Below are positions 7,706 to 16,563 of a stretch of 64,000 bases of DNA, in pieces (position 1 is the stretch's first letter; each line of letters opens with the position of its first letter). The notes beneath the pieces were generated by a model that had not been told where the DNA came from, did not search any database, and worked only from the letters and a program-made list of their open reading frames with translations. The stretch spans positions 2,852,001-2,916,000 of the forward strand of contig NZ_JACCBJ010000001.1 in the NCBI RefSeq assembly GCF_013408745.1. Reading direction: 5' to 3'. The position numbers were made by a program, and so were the translations under genes. Source of the DNA: Leifsonia soli. GTDB lineage: Bacteria; Actinomycetota; Actinomycetes; Actinomycetales; Microbacteriaceae.

Positions 7706-8920
7706 TCAGCGGCCCAGCCGGTCGTCCAGCCAGTCGAACATCCTCTGCTCGGTGAGCGCCCGCGCGAGGGGCTGGACGTGGAAATCCGCCCCCTCCGCCT
7801 CGGTGAACCGGACGAGCGTCGAGACGTCCGGCGTCAGGGCCGCCAGCTGCTCCGACTGCCCTGGCCAGAACTGCTCGTGCTCGGGATCCGTGATGAGCAG
7901 CGGAGTGGTGATTCGAGCCGCGACCTCCGCGACGTTGTACTGGAGAACCGCGCGCATCGTCTCGGCGTAGCCCGTGGTGCCGTACGGACGGGCGCGGAAC
8001 GTCCAGGTGGACGCGAGCTCGTGCGAGAACTTCATGCCCAGCTGCATGTCGCGGTCGAACTTCTCGTCCTGCCCCTCGTCGAGGAGGGTACGCATGTTCG
8101 CGGGGAGGTGCTCGGTCCAGGAGGTGGAGACATCCACCACACCCGGGTCGGCGATCGCGGCCGCGAACCGGTGCTCGAAGGCGAGCGCGCGCGGGACCCA
8201 GTAGCCGGCCTGACTGATCCCGTAGAGGGCGACGCGGTCGGCGTCGACGCCGTCCTGTGCCCGGACGAAGTCGAGGACCGGCGTCAGCACGGCCTCCCAG
8301 TCCGGGCGGAACGGCACGTTCCGCTCGAACAGCATGGACTGCTGCCCCGGGCCGTCGAAGACGAGCGCGTGATACCCGCGCCGCAGCGCCCCGGACACCG
8401 CCGACGACCACAGGCTGGTGAGCGCCCCGTCGCTGCCGTTGGCGACGACCAGCAGCGGGCGGCTCTCCCCGGCGGCGCCGGGGGCGCGGAACAGGTAACC
8501 GGGCATCGTGGTGTCGTCATAGGGGATCTCGACCCGGGCGATGTCGTGGTCGACGAGGTCCACCCAGCGATCCCAAGCCGCCCGGTGCTTACGGAAGGTC
8601 GGCAGCAACTCGTCCTCGGTCGGCAGGGAGGCCACCGCGTTCAGGGCGGTCGCGTAATACGAGGCCGCACGCAGGTACGCACTCGCCGCACTGACCGCGT
8701 GACCGGCCGTCGCCGACGCGTCCGCCTGCGCGGCGATCCGGTCGCCGAGGCCGAGCCACGCCCGGAACCAGCCGTCGTGGTCCTTCTCGCCGACCCCCTC
8801 GACCGCGGCGAGCACCTCGCCGATGTCGGCGGCGCCGCTGAAGGCCTGACCGATCGTGGTGCGGATCTCGAAGTCGAAGTCGGCATTGCCGGAGAACCGG
8901 AACTCGTGCGTTCGCGCCAT
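7706..8920 (-). CDS. Alpha/beta hydrolase (acyl-peptidase/esterase type)
   Basis: A 404-residue serine hydrolase resembling 2,6-dihydropseudooxynicotine hydrolase-like and DUF1100-type enzymes. An all-helical N-terminal cap (about 1-130) precedes the fold. GISQAGYW is the nucleophile elbow, ITDPEHEQFW holds a probable acidic residue and GADFHVQPL the catalytic His. The oxyanion region is VVANGSDGALTSLW. Substrate is unknown. The ATG at 8920 is the first in-frame start beyond which no conserved sequence is seen. It lies 53 nt upstream of the VOC gene on the same strand. Confidence 0.8.
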   Translation of the reverse strand: MARTHEFRFSGNADFDFEIRTTIGQAFSGAADIGEVLAAVEGVGEKDHDGWFRAWLGLGDRIAAQADASATAGHAVSAASAYLRAASYYATALNAVASLPTEDELLPTFRKHRAAWDRWVDLVDHDIARVEIPYDDTTMPGYLFRAPGAAGESRPLLVVANGSDGALTSLWSSAVSGALRRGYHALVFDGPGQQSMLFERNVPFRPDWEAVLTPVLDFVRAQDGVDADRVALYGISQAGYWVPRALAFEHRFAAAIADPGVVDVSTSWTEHLPANMRTLLDEGQDEKFDRDMQLGMKFSHELASTWTFRARPYGTTGYAETMRAVLQYNVAEVAARITTPLLITDPEHEQFWPGQSEQLAALTPDVSTLVRFTEAEGADFHVQPLARALTEQRMFDWLDDRLGR

Positions 8921-8990
8921 GGCACCAGCCTGGCCGCCCCGGGGCGCGGTCACCAGCCCTCGCGTAGGGCACATTTCCGTGGATGCGACC

Positions 8991-9395
8991 TCAGTCGATG
9001 AGGCCGAGCCCGACCAGCCTGCGCAGCACCTCTCGGCCGGCGGGCGGGCAGCGGCCGGCATCGGCGCTCGTGGTCCAGTGGACCGCGTCGACTTCCGCCG
9101 ACGGCGCCGGCTGCTCGTCGGTGTACGCCCGGAAAACGCGCATGTGCACCTGGCGGCCGTCCGGCTCGCCGTGCGCCTGCGTCCGCACCTCGAACAGCTC
9201 CTCGAGGTCGTCGGGCGCCAGCCGGAGCGCGACCTCCTCGAACGCCTCCCTGGCAGCCGCCTCCGCCGCGGTCTCGCCCGCATCCACCTTGCCGCCCGGC
9301 ATGTAGTACACGTCCCGCCGGCGGGCGGTGACCATGAGCACGCGGCGGTCGCGCACCACCGCGACGGCGGACACGATGAGCGGGGCGGAGATCAC
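8991..9395 (-). CDS. Nudix hydrolase
   Basis: A 134-residue Nudix protein. The box GGKVDAGETAAEAAAREAFE continuing EVAL matches GX5EX7REUXEEXGU except that the last Gly is Ala. The catalytic REUXEE core is intact, so pyrophosphohydrolase activity on a nucleoside-diphosphate derivative is likely. The GTG start is supported by a TAGCGT hexamer exactly 6 nt upstream (leaderless pattern). Confidence 0.8.
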   Translation of the reverse strand: MISAPLIVSAVAVVRDRRVLMVTARRRDVYYMPGGKVDAGETAAEAAAREAFEEVALRLAPDDLEELFEVRTQAHGEPDGRQVHMRVFRAYTDEQPAPSAEVDAVHWTTSADAGRCPPAGREVLRRLVGLGLID

Positions 9396-9430
9396 TCCCC
9401 CACGCTAGCGAAGCGGGAGGACGCGCGCGG

Positions 9431-9877
9431 TCACGCCGCCTCGGCCACCTGCTTCAGATTGCGGAGACCCTTCTCGAAGTCGCCGCCGACGAGCTTGTCG
9501 AGGCTGACGAAGCGCGTATAGAGCTTCTGCGGGGTCTCCATGCGCCAGGTGACCCGCGTCGCGTCGCCCTCCGGCTCGAGCACGAACCGCAGCTCGTTCG
9601 ACGAGCGGAAGGGGCGGGTGAAGTCGAGGTGGATGCCGACGCCGTCGTCGACGGCGGTCACGCGCATCGCCCCCGCGCCGGCCTTGCGGTTGCCCGACCA
9701 GGTGTAGGTCGACCCGATCGCGCCCGGTTCGCCCGCGTACTCGCGCTTGAGGTCCGGATCCATGTCCTCCCACGGCGACCACTTCGTCCACTCGGGAAGC
9801 CGGGACAGCAGCGGCAGCAGCCTCTCCCTGCTCGCCTGGATGCGGGCGGTGCGTTCGACGACGACGGTTCCGGCCAT
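9431..9877 (-). CDS. SRPBCC-family (polyketide cyclase-like) protein
   Basis: A 148-residue START/SRPBCC helix-grip protein: VVVERTARIQASRERLLPLLSRLPEWTKWSPW is the typical first strand, helix and W-x-x-W region, and the C-terminal helix is VSLDKLVGGDFEKGLRNLKQVAE. Such proteins bind hydrophobic ligands; no substrate can be named. TAGGGT lies 6 nt before the ATG. It is divergent from the exonuclease gene, with a 13-bp imperfect tandem repeat (9907-9932) between them. Confidence 0.75.
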   Translation of the reverse strand: MAGTVVVERTARIQASRERLLPLLSRLPEWTKWSPWEDMDPDLKREYAGEPGAIGSTYTWSGNRKAGAGAMRVTAVDDGVGIHLDFTRPFRSSNELRFVLEPEGDATRVTWRMETPQKLYTRFVSLDKLVGGDFEKGLRNLKQVAEAA

Positions 9878-9964
9878 GCGCCGACCCTAGCGCCCGCGCG
9901 CGCTCCGGCGGAAGCGTTCGGCGGAGGCGTTCCTGTGGACGGCCGGACGTGTCAGGATCGGGGC

Positions 9965-10888
9965 GTGACCGGCCGAACGATGCTGCTCGACAGCGCCTCC
10001 CTCTACTTCCGCGCGTTCTACGGCGTGCCCGACACGGTGAAAGCGCCCGACGGCATGCCGGTCAATGCGGTCCGCGGGTTCCTCGACATCATCGCCAAGC
10101 TGGTGACCGACTACCGGCCGGATGCGCTCATCGCCTGCTGGGACGACGACTGGCGTCCGCGCTGGCGCGTCGATCTCATCCCGAGCTACAAGGAACACCG
10201 GGTGGCGCATGTCGTTCCCGGCGGCGTCGACGTCGAAGAGACACCCGAGGCCCTCGTGCCGCAGGTCCCCGTCATCCGCGAGGTGCTGGATGCCGTCGGC
10301 ATCCCGATCGTGGGGGCGGCCGAGCACGAGGCCGACGACGTGATCGGCACGCTGGCCACGACCACCGCAGGTCCCGTGGATGTGGTGACGGGCGACCGTG
10401 ACCTGTTCCAGCTCGTGGATGACGAGCGCGAAGTCCGGGTGATCTATACCGCTCGCGGCATGAGCAACCTCGAACTCGTCACCGGCGACGTCGTCCTGAG
10501 CAAATACGGCGTGCGCGCCGACCAGTACGCCGACTTCGCGGCGATGCGCGGCGACACCTCGGACGGCCTTCCCGGCGTCGCGGGCGTCGGCGAGAAGACC
10601 GCGGCCGCCCTGCTCGCGGACTACGGGGACCTCGCCGGCATCATCGCGGCGGCGGAGGATTCCTCCAGCGGCATGAAGCCGGCTGCGCGTGCGCGGTTCG
10701 CCGCCGCTTCCGACTATCTGGCTGTCGCTCCGCGCGTCGTCGAGGTCGTCCGCGACCTGTCGCTGCCGACGGTGGACGCGGGTCTTCCCGCACCGTCTCC
10801 CGAACGGCGCGCCGCTCTGACGCCGCTCTCCGAGCGCTGGGGCCTCGGCGGTTCGCTCGACCGCCTGCTCACCGCGCTGGAGCGCTGA
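9965..10888 (+). CDS. 5'-3' exonuclease (Pol I N-terminal-like, stand-alone)
   Basis: A 307-residue FEN/PIN-family nuclease equivalent to the N-terminal domain of DNA polymerase I, without polymerase. Metal-binding motifs are in order: LDSASLYFRAFYG, CWDDDWRPRWR with IPSYKEHR, EADDVIGTLA, VVTGDRDLFQLV, and the H3TH DNA-binding region RGDTSDGLPGVAGVGEKTAA. It should remove 5' flaps or RNA primers. The GTG at 9965 is chosen because CAGGAT sits exactly 6 nt upstream, although the frame is open further. Confidence 0.87.
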   Translation: MTGRTMLLDSASLYFRAFYGVPDTVKAPDGMPVNAVRGFLDIIAKLVTDYRPDALIACWDDDWRPRWRVDLIPSYKEHRVAHVVPGGVDVEETPEALVPQVPVIREVLDAVGIPIVGAAEHEADDVIGTLATTTAGPVDVVTGDRDLFQLVDDEREVRVIYTARGMSNLELVTGDVVLSKYGVRADQYADFAAMRGDTSDGLPGVAGVGEKTAAALLADYGDLAGIIAAAEDSSSGMKPAARARFAAASDYLAVAPRVVEVVRDLSLPTVDAGLPAPSPERRAALTPLSERWGLGGSLDRLLTALER

Positions 10889-10908
10889 CCGCGCCACCGC
10901 AGGGGTTC

Positions 10909-12117
10909 TCAGACCTCCGCGGTCGGCTCCCAGCGCCACAGCTCGCGCTGGGCCAGGAGCGCCAGCTCGCGCAGCACATCCAGGTCGGCCTCGCCGTCCG
11001 CCCGCTCCCGCGGCGCGCGCCCGAAGACGCAGAGCGCCCCGATGCGCGTCCCGTCCGGGGCCTCGACCGGGTAGCCGGCGTAGTACCGCAGGCCCGCGGG
11101 GCCGGCCACGAGGGCGTTGCCGGCGAATCGCTCGTCCTCGACGGCGTTCAGCACGACCATCCCGTCGGGCGTCTGGATGGTGTGGATGCACGCCGACTGC
11201 TCGATCGGGATCGACTCCAGCACGGAGCCGGTGGACGCCAGCGGCCACTCGCGCGCGTCGTCCAGCACGGTGAACATCGCGATCTCCGTGCCCAGGGTGC
11301 GCTTGGCCGTTCCGACGATTCCCTCGAGGCGCACATCACCCCCACGGCGACTCAGCTTGAGACGCTCGATCGCACCGACGCGGGCGGCGGCCTGCGGGGT
11401 GGGCACCGCCCGCTGGGCGGCGCACTCCTGGAGAGCGGGAGCCAGCGCGTCCACGATCTGCCTGGCCCAGAACAGATAGTCCCCGGGAGTGCGGTGACGG
11501 CGGCCGCCGACACGCGGGGGTGCGGCGAGCGGCACGAACAGGCTGCCGGTGTCGTGGCAGGTTGCGCGGGCGACGGCGTTCAGGAGCTCCGCGTGCGCGT
11601 CGGCCAGCCGGCCGGACGGCGTGTCGTACGGGCGGATGGAGCGGATCGGCTGAGCCCCGAGCCACAGCACGGTTCGGGGACCGCGCCGATGCGCGTCGGT
11701 GAGCAGCCGGTGGAGCTGCGTCCCCCAGGCGTGCGGCTCGGCGAAACGGAGCGCGTCGGCGACCGCGGCGCTCAGAACGACGGCGTCGTAGCGGTCGATG
11801 TCCGCTGCATCCAGCATCCGGTGCAGCTTGCGAACGCCCCCGGACGGGTGCGGCACGACGTCGACCACCGCGCCGCGGTCGGTCGCAGCGGCGAGCGACC
11901 GGGCCACCGCGCCGGGGAGTGCGAGATCGTGACTCCCGACGCCCCAGCCGACCACCGGTCCGGAGCCGATCAGCAGGACGCGCAGCGGGTGGCGGCCGGC
12001 GACGGAGCCCTGACGGCCGTCGAGGGGACGCACCAGGCGCGCGCGGATGGCGGCCACGTGTGCGAGTCGCACGCGTCTCGCGAGCCGGCGCGGCAGGGAC
12101 ACCCGTTCGTCGTCCAC
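10909..12117 (-). CDS. SGNH-hydrolase-like domain fused to a GAF domain
   Basis: A 402-residue two-domain protein. Residues about 45-240 resemble an SGNH/GDSL fold: LRVLLIGSGPVVGWGVGSHD in place of GDS, a conserved VVLSAAVAD strand and RTVLWLGAQPI. The nucleophile block reads GSG rather than GDS and no clear catalytic D-x-x-H is seen, so activity is doubtful. Residues about 255-395 form a GAF domain (AREWPLASTGSVL, AGLRYYAGYPVEAPDGTRIGALCVF). It may be a sensor with a degenerate hydrolase module. The GTG start has TACGGT 6 nt upstream. Its role is unknown. Confidence 0.65.
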   Translation of the reverse strand: MDDERVSLPRRLARRVRLAHVAAIRARLVRPLDGRQGSVAGRHPLRVLLIGSGPVVGWGVGSHDLALPGAVARSLAAATDRGAVVDVVPHPSGGVRKLHRMLDAADIDRYDAVVLSAAVADALRFAEPHAWGTQLHRLLTDAHRRGPRTVLWLGAQPIRSIRPYDTPSGRLADAHAELLNAVARATCHDTGSLFVPLAAPPRVGGRRHRTPGDYLFWARQIVDALAPALQECAAQRAVPTPQAAARVGAIERLKLSRRGGDVRLEGIVGTAKRTLGTEIAMFTVLDDAREWPLASTGSVLESIPIEQSACIHTIQTPDGMVVLNAVEDERFAGNALVAGPAGLRYYAGYPVEAPDGTRIGALCVFGRAPRERADGEADLDVLRELALLAQRELWRWEPTAEV

Positions 12118-12255
12118 GCCTCGACCGTATCCCGGCGCCGCTCGCGTCCCCAATCCGCCCCGCCGGGGGTGTTCGCTGGGGCGACGCCCTTGGCCCACCC
12201 GCCGCGGGTGTCGGGACGGAGGAGATCCGGCTCCGAACCGCCGCGGGAGACGCGA

Positions 12256-12298
12256 AAGGGAGGAGGATGCCGCTCCCGGGCGCGCATCCTCCTCCCTT
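12256..12298 (-). terminator. Terminator-like hairpin after the aldo/keto reductase
   Basis: A perfect 15-bp inverted repeat (12256-12270 with 12284-12298; core GGGAGGAGGATGC) begins 17 nt after the stop of the minus-strand reductase. On that strand a short T-rich stretch follows. It probably insulates the SGNH-GAF gene. Confidence 0.6.
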
Positions 12299-12314
12299 CC
12301 CGCCTCGTCGGTGG

Positions 12315-13244
12315 CTACGGCAGGATGTGGCCCGCCGACGTGAACAGCCGGTACCACTCCTGGCGCGTCAGCGGGATCTCCGATCCGGCCGCCGAGTCGC
12401 GCACGCGCTGGTCGTTGGTCGTTCCGAGCACGACCTGCATGCCGGCCGGGTGCCGCGTGATCCAGGCGACCGCGATCGCCGTCGGGGTGACGTCGTACTT
12501 CTCCGCCAGCTCGTCGATCACGTCGTTGAGCTCGGCGTAGTTCTCGCGGTCGCCGAGGAAGACGCCGTCGAAGAAGCCCTTCTGGAACGGCGACCACGCC
12601 TGCAGCACGATGTCGTGCAGGCGCGCGTAGTCGAGGATCCCGTTGTCGCGCGAGATCGACTGGTCGAGCCCCGCCATGTTGGCGGCCACGCCCTGCGCGA
12701 TGAGCGGCGCGTGGGTGATGCTGAGCTGCACCTGGTTGGCGATGAGCGGCTGCGACAGCGACCGCTGCAGCAGCTCGATCTGACCCGGCGTCTGGTTGGA
12801 GACGCCGAACGCCCGGACCTTGCCCGCACTCTGCAGCTCATCGAAGGCGAGAGCGACCTCGTCCGGCTCGACCAGCGTGTCCGGGCGGTGCAGCAGGAGG
12901 ATGTCGAGGTAGTCGGTCTTCAGGGCCTCCAGCGACTCGTCCACCGAGCGCAGGATGTGCTCGCGCGAGAAGTCGAAGAAACCGTCGCGGATTCCGACCT
13001 TGGACTGGATGACGACCTGGTCGCGCTCGGCGGCCGGGATCGCACCCGCGTCGCCGAACCGGCGCTCGCAGCCGTGCCGCTCGGTGCCGTAGATGTCGGC
13101 GTGGTCGAACATGGTGATGCCCTCGTCGCGGGCGGTGCGGACGAGCGTGCGGATCTGCTCGTCGTCGAGGGACGAGATCCGCATCAGGCCGAGCACGATG
13201 TTGGAGGCGGTGATGTCGGTTCGGGGGAAGGTGAACGTCTTCAT
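12315..13244 (-). CDS. Aldo/keto reductase (YdhF-like)
   Basis: A 309-residue NADPH-dependent TIM-barrel oxidoreductase. Catalytic tetrad positions are visible: D in MFDHADIYGT with Tyr, K in VIQSKVGI, and His in LLHRPDTL. The cofactor end is GTTNDQRV near residue 280. QAWSPFQKGFF and the YGTERHGCERRFG segment match the E. coli YdhF group. Substrate is unknown. The ATG at 13244 has GGGAG about 5 nt upstream; an in-frame ATG at 13253 is the alternative. Confidence 0.83.
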   Translation of the reverse strand: MKTFTFPRTDITASNIVLGLMRISSLDDEQIRTLVRTARDEGITMFDHADIYGTERHGCERRFGDAGAIPAAERDQVVIQSKVGIRDGFFDFSREHILRSVDESLEALKTDYLDILLLHRPDTLVEPDEVALAFDELQSAGKVRAFGVSNQTPGQIELLQRSLSQPLIANQVQLSITHAPLIAQGVAANMAGLDQSISRDNGILDYARLHDIVLQAWSPFQKGFFDGVFLGDRENYAELNDVIDELAEKYDVTPTAIAVAWITRHPAGMQVVLGTTNDQRVRDSAAGSEIPLTRQEWYRLFTSAGHILP

Positions 13245-13328
13245 GTCTCCCATCTAACCCCGCGTCAAGCCCCTGTCCGTCCCTGTTCCCGGCGACTACC
13301 GTCGGCCGGGCCAGAGAAGGAGCCCCCG

Positions 13329-13598
13329 ATGACCATGACGCCAGATTTCCACCTCGCCGTCGACGACTTCGCCCAGGAGACGGCGCTGGGTCGCCGTCCC
13401 TCCACCCGGTCGAGGTACATCGTCAACGCTCTGGGCCGCGACTTCCGTGTCACGGACGAGATGGCCCGCATCTTCCTGAACCAGGTGGAGCGCGTTGCGG
13501 CGACCGACGCGTCGGCCCTGGTGGTGCTGCGTCACGAGGAGGGCGTCGAGCTCCTGCTGGTGACCGACGACAACTCGTTCTCGATCCGGACGGCGTGA
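13329..13598 (+). CDS. Conserved small protein of unknown function
   Basis: An 89-residue protein I do not recognise. It is soluble with no transmembrane segment; the middle has IVNALGRDFRVTDEMARIFLNQVERV and the end a beta-like stretch EGVELLLVTDDNSFSIR. An AGAAGGAG site lies about 7 nt before the ATG. It starts 84 nt from the divergent aldo/keto reductase, so promoters may be shared. Confidence 0.55.
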   Translation: MTMTPDFHLAVDDFAQETALGRRPSTRSRYIVNALGRDFRVTDEMARIFLNQVERVAATDASALVVLRHEEGVELLLVTDDNSFSIRTA

Positions 13599-13633
13599 TC
13601 GGGAGATCGTCGGCACGCCCGTAAGCTTCTGGC

Positions 13634-14179
13634 GTGGGTTCTGAGAGGGACGGCACCGAGGACGACCGGGCTGTCGAGCGCATCCGCGCGGCCGTCGCCG
13701 GCGCCGTCGCGACGCTCACCGCCGTGGGCGCCCGCGACGAGGCGCTGGCCGAGTACGTGCCCGCCCACCGCCGGTTCCTGATCCGGCGCGAGCCCGTGCT
13801 GCGCGGGATCGGCCGGGTCTGGCGTCTCGGCGTGTTCCTCCTGGATGCGGACGGCACGCTGCGCGCGACCGGCACGCTGGTGCGGGCGACGCCTCCCGGC
13901 CGCCCGCAGTACCAGTCGGCGTCGGCGGAGGAGCGGCGGTCCCTCCGTGCGGCCGCCGCCCGCGGGCGCTTCCGCGACGGGGAGACGGTGAACTTCGACG
14001 CGCCGGTCATCCCCCTCGACGCGTCCGCGCTGCGCGCTGCGACCGGTCCACTGTTCCTCCGCGACGGTCAGCCCTGGGTGCGCTGGAGCCCGGCCGCGGG
14101 GGATGCGGGAGCCCGCGGCTTCGAGGCGTACCTGGCCGAGCGGGTGGACCTGCTGGCCCACCCGACCGAGGGAGCCTGA
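13634..14179 (+). CDS. Conserved protein of unknown function
   Basis: A 181-residue soluble protein without a recognisable domain. Features are VPAHRRFLIRREPVLRGIGRVWRLGVFLLDADGTLRATG, a probable beta-sheet core, and RPQYQSASAEERRSLRAAA. The pattern suits a widespread actinobacterial hypothetical family. The GTG start has TAAGCT exactly 6 nt upstream, so a leaderless transcript is likely. It converges within 1 nt of the YtxH-like gene. Confidence 0.6.
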   Translation: MGSERDGTEDDRAVERIRAAVAGAVATLTAVGARDEALAEYVPAHRRFLIRREPVLRGIGRVWRLGVFLLDADGTLRATGTLVRATPPGRPQYQSASAEERRSLRAAAARGRFRDGETVNFDAPVIPLDASALRAATGPLFLRDGQPWVRWSPAAGDAGARGFEAYLAERVDLLAHPTEGA

Positions 14180-14180
14180 C

Positions 14181-14471
14181 TCAGGCGGTGGGCGACGCCG
14201 AGGCGGAGCCGTTCCCGCTCTTGCCCGTGACCTCGTCGATCTTGGAGGTCGCCTTCTCGGTGACCTTGCTGACGGTCTCGCTGACCTTGTCTCCGACGTC
14301 GGACGCCGCACGTCCGGCGAAGTCCTTGACGTCGCCCTTCACGTGCTGAACGGTGTCTGAGTCGGCGAATCCGCGCCACTTGCGGCGCAGGTCCTCGTAC
14401 GCGCCGCGTCCGGCGCGCGATCCGATGATGAAGCCGACGGCTACTCCTGCGGCAAAGGTGATGATCTTCAT
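14181..14471 (-). CDS. YtxH-like small membrane-anchored protein
   Basis: A 96-residue protein with one N-terminal membrane segment (MKIITFAAGVAVGFIIGSRAG) and then an amphipathic helical repeat VKGDVKDFAGRAASDVGDKV, as in YtxH/general-stress proteins. It is probably tethered to the membrane with a cytoplasmic coiled tail. The internal ATG at 14471 is preferred over 14480 because TACGGT lies 7 nt before it. Confidence 0.6.
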   Translation of the reverse strand: MKIITFAAGVAVGFIIGSRAGRGAYEDLRRKWRGFADSDTVQHVKGDVKDFAGRAASDVGDKVSETVSKVTEKATSKIDEVTGKSGNGSASASPTA

Positions 14472-14536
14472 GGTTCGCACCGTACGCGCGGCGCAGCGAC
14501 CGCGACAGGGGTCGACGGCGAGGGCACAATGTGACC

Positions 14537-15070
14537 GTGGCCGGACAGTGGGTGGATGTCAGCACGGCGATCCTGGTCGAGGGCGCGAGCGACCGGGCGG
14601 CCGTGCTCGCCGCCGCGCGCATCCTCGACGTCGATCTGGCGGCCGGCGGAGTCGCGGTCGTGCCCATGGGCGGTGCGATGAGCGTGCGCCGGTTCGCCGC
14701 GGAGCTCGGCCGGGACGCCGGGCTGCGGCTGCGCGGGCTCTGCGACGCGGCGGAGGTGCGCTTCTTCGAGCGCGCCGGCCTGGCCGTCGACGCGGTGTTC
14801 GTGTGCCGGCCCGACCTCGAGGCCGAGCTGCTCCGCGCTCTCGGGCACCGGCGGACGGAGGAGGTGCTCGAGCGGGAGGGCGACCTCCGGCTGTTCCGGA
14901 TGTTCCAGCAGCAGCCCGCCCAGCGCGTGCGGTCGCTCGACCAGCAGCTGCACCGCTTCTTCGGCACGACCTCCGGCCGCAAGGAGCACTACGGGGCCGT
15001 GCTCACGGCAGAGCTCGCCGCGCACGAGCTGCCCGCGCCACTCCGCGGTGTGATCGGAGCGGGCCAGTAG
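14537..15070 (+). CDS. TOPRIM-domain protein (OLD-like, stand-alone)
   Basis: A 177-residue protein whose first part resembles a TOPRIM fold: TAILVEGASDRAAVLAAAR carries the Glu, and RLRGLCDAAEVRFFE plus VDAVFVCRPDLEAELLRAL replace the DxD region with a single Asp. The C-terminal ..FFGTTSGRKEHYGAVLTAEL is typical of actinobacterial ATP-dependent endonuclease-like proteins without an ATPase domain. No ABC ATPase is fused or adjacent. The GTG at 14537 has CACAAT 6 nt upstream; an earlier GTG at 14531 is possible. Confidence 0.6.
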   Translation: MAGQWVDVSTAILVEGASDRAAVLAAARILDVDLAAGGVAVVPMGGAMSVRRFAAELGRDAGLRLRGLCDAAEVRFFERAGLAVDAVFVCRPDLEAELLRALGHRRTEEVLEREGDLRLFRMFQQQPAQRVRSLDQQLHRFFGTTSGRKEHYGAVLTAELAAHELPAPLRGVIGAGQ

Positions 15071-15079
15071 GGTGGGCGG

Positions 15080-15595
15080 GTGCCTGAGACGACCGACCCC
15101 GCGCTGCTGCAGCGACTCAAGGATCTGTTCGACGCCCGGGATCGCGACGATATGGCGCCGACGATCACCGCGCTGCGTGCCGTGCTGGCCGAGCATCCCT
15201 CCGATCCGCACGTGCTCTACGAAGTGGGCGGCGCGTACGACACCGCGGGCGAGGAGCAGACGGCGGCGGAATACTACGAGCGGGCCCTCGACGCCGGCCT
15301 TGAGGGCGACACGCTGCGGCGCTGCCTGCTCCAGTACGGAAGCACGCTCCGCAACCTGGGCCGCTTCGACGAGTCGCTCGCCCTGCTCGACCGTGCGCGC
15401 GAGCTGTTCCCGGAGTCGGAGTCCGTTCTCGTCTGGCACGCCCTCTCGCTGCATGCGGCCGGGCGCAGCGACGGCGCGGTCGCCGAGCTGATGGAGCTGG
15501 CCGCCGACCGCATCCGCACCCCGGATCTGCTGCGCTACGAGGCGGCCATCCGCGGCAACGCCGACTACCTGCGATCGCTCGACGCCGACCACTGA
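15080..15595 (+). CDS. Tetratricopeptide-repeat protein
   Basis: A 171-residue all-helical protein with about three TPR units (HVLYEVGGAYDTAGEEQTAAEYYERALDAG; CLLQYGSTLRNLGRFDESLALLDRARELFP; VLVWHALSLHAAGRSDGAVAELMEL). TPRs mediate protein-protein contacts; partners are unknown. GTG start with TAGGGT exactly 6 nt upstream. It lies 9 nt after the TOPRIM gene. Confidence 0.75.
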   Translation: MPETTDPALLQRLKDLFDARDRDDMAPTITALRAVLAEHPSDPHVLYEVGGAYDTAGEEQTAAEYYERALDAGLEGDTLRRCLLQYGSTLRNLGRFDESLALLDRARELFPESESVLVWHALSLHAAGRSDGAVAELMELAADRIRTPDLLRYEAAIRGNADYLRSLDADH

Positions 15596-15602
15596 GCGAC
15601 GG

Positions 15603-16526
15603 TCAGGGCGCCAGGAGCGCCGCGATCACCAGCAGGGATGGCACGGCGAAGATCGTCGTGAACAGCACGATGTCGCGCGCGACCGGCATCCCCCGCTCGT
15701 AGCGCGCGGCGAAGTTGTAGACGTTCTGCGCGGTGGGGAGCGCGGCGAGCGCGACAGCCGCGAACAGCGCCTGCCCGTCGAGGCCGAAGACGAACCGGGC
15801 CACCAGGAAGGCCAGCAGCGGCATCACCGCCGACTTGAGCGCGACGGCCACGACGATCGGGGTGCGGCCGGTGCCCGCCTGCAGCGGCTTCGAGCCGACC
15901 AGCGACATCCCGAACGCCATCAGCACGAGCGGGACCGCGGCGCCGCCCAGCAGCTCGAACGGCTGGTACACGGCATCCGGCAGCTGGATGCCGCTCAGGT
16001 CGACGAGGATGCCGAGCACCGACGCGATGATCATCGGGTTGCGGATGGGCTGGGTCAGGATCGAGCGCACCGACATCGCCCCGCGGCTGGTGGTGTCGAG
16101 AACGGTGAGCGCGATCGGTGCGAACACGATGAGCTGGAGGAGCAGGACCGGCGCGACGTACGAGGCACTGCCCAGCACGTAGACGGCGACCGGGATGCCG
16201 ATGTTGTTGGCGTTGACGTATCCCGCGCCCAGCGCTCCGATGGTCGTCTCGGGCGCGGGCGACCGGAAGAACGCGCGGGAGAGCGCCACGAACACGGCGG
16301 CCGACGCGACGGCCGCGATCGCGGCGACGAGCAGCTGGGTCGAGAACACGACCCGCAGGTCCGCGTGCGCGAGCGTGACGAACAGCAGAGCGGGATTCGT
16401 CACGAAGAACGCGATCCGGTTCAGCACGAACGGGGCGGTCGGACCGCCGATCCGCATCCGGCCGGCGATGTAGCCGACGAGGATCACGAAGGCGATGATC
16501 CCGAACCCGGTCAGTACGCCGCCCAC
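15603..16526 (-). CDS. AEC-family transporter (auxin-efflux-carrier-like)
   Basis: A 307-residue integral membrane protein with about ten helices. GYIAGRMRIGGPTAPFVLNRIAFFVTNPALLFVTLAHAD and GYVNANNIGIPVAVYVLG are AEC hallmarks (discontinuous helix with N-N-I-G-I-P), repeated as VLMAFGMSLVG in the second half. Transported solute (malate, malonate or other carboxylates in known members) cannot be predicted. GTG start with TACGCT 6 nt upstream, so it has its own promoter despite lying 37 nt after the LAP operon on the same strand. Confidence 0.82.
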   Translation of the reverse strand: MGGVLTGFGIIAFVILVGYIAGRMRIGGPTAPFVLNRIAFFVTNPALLFVTLAHADLRVVFSTQLLVAAIAAVASAAVFVALSRAFFRSPAPETTIGALGAGYVNANNIGIPVAVYVLGSASYVAPVLLLQLIVFAPIALTVLDTTSRGAMSVRSILTQPIRNPMIIASVLGILVDLSGIQLPDAVYQPFELLGGAAVPLVLMAFGMSLVGSKPLQAGTGRTPIVVAVALKSAVMPLLAFLVARFVFGLDGQALFAAVALAALPTAQNVYNFAARYERGMPVARDIVLFTTIFAVPSLLVIAALLAP

Positions 16527-16563
16527 GGGTCCAGCGTACGGGAGGGCGTGGGAGCCGCGTCGC

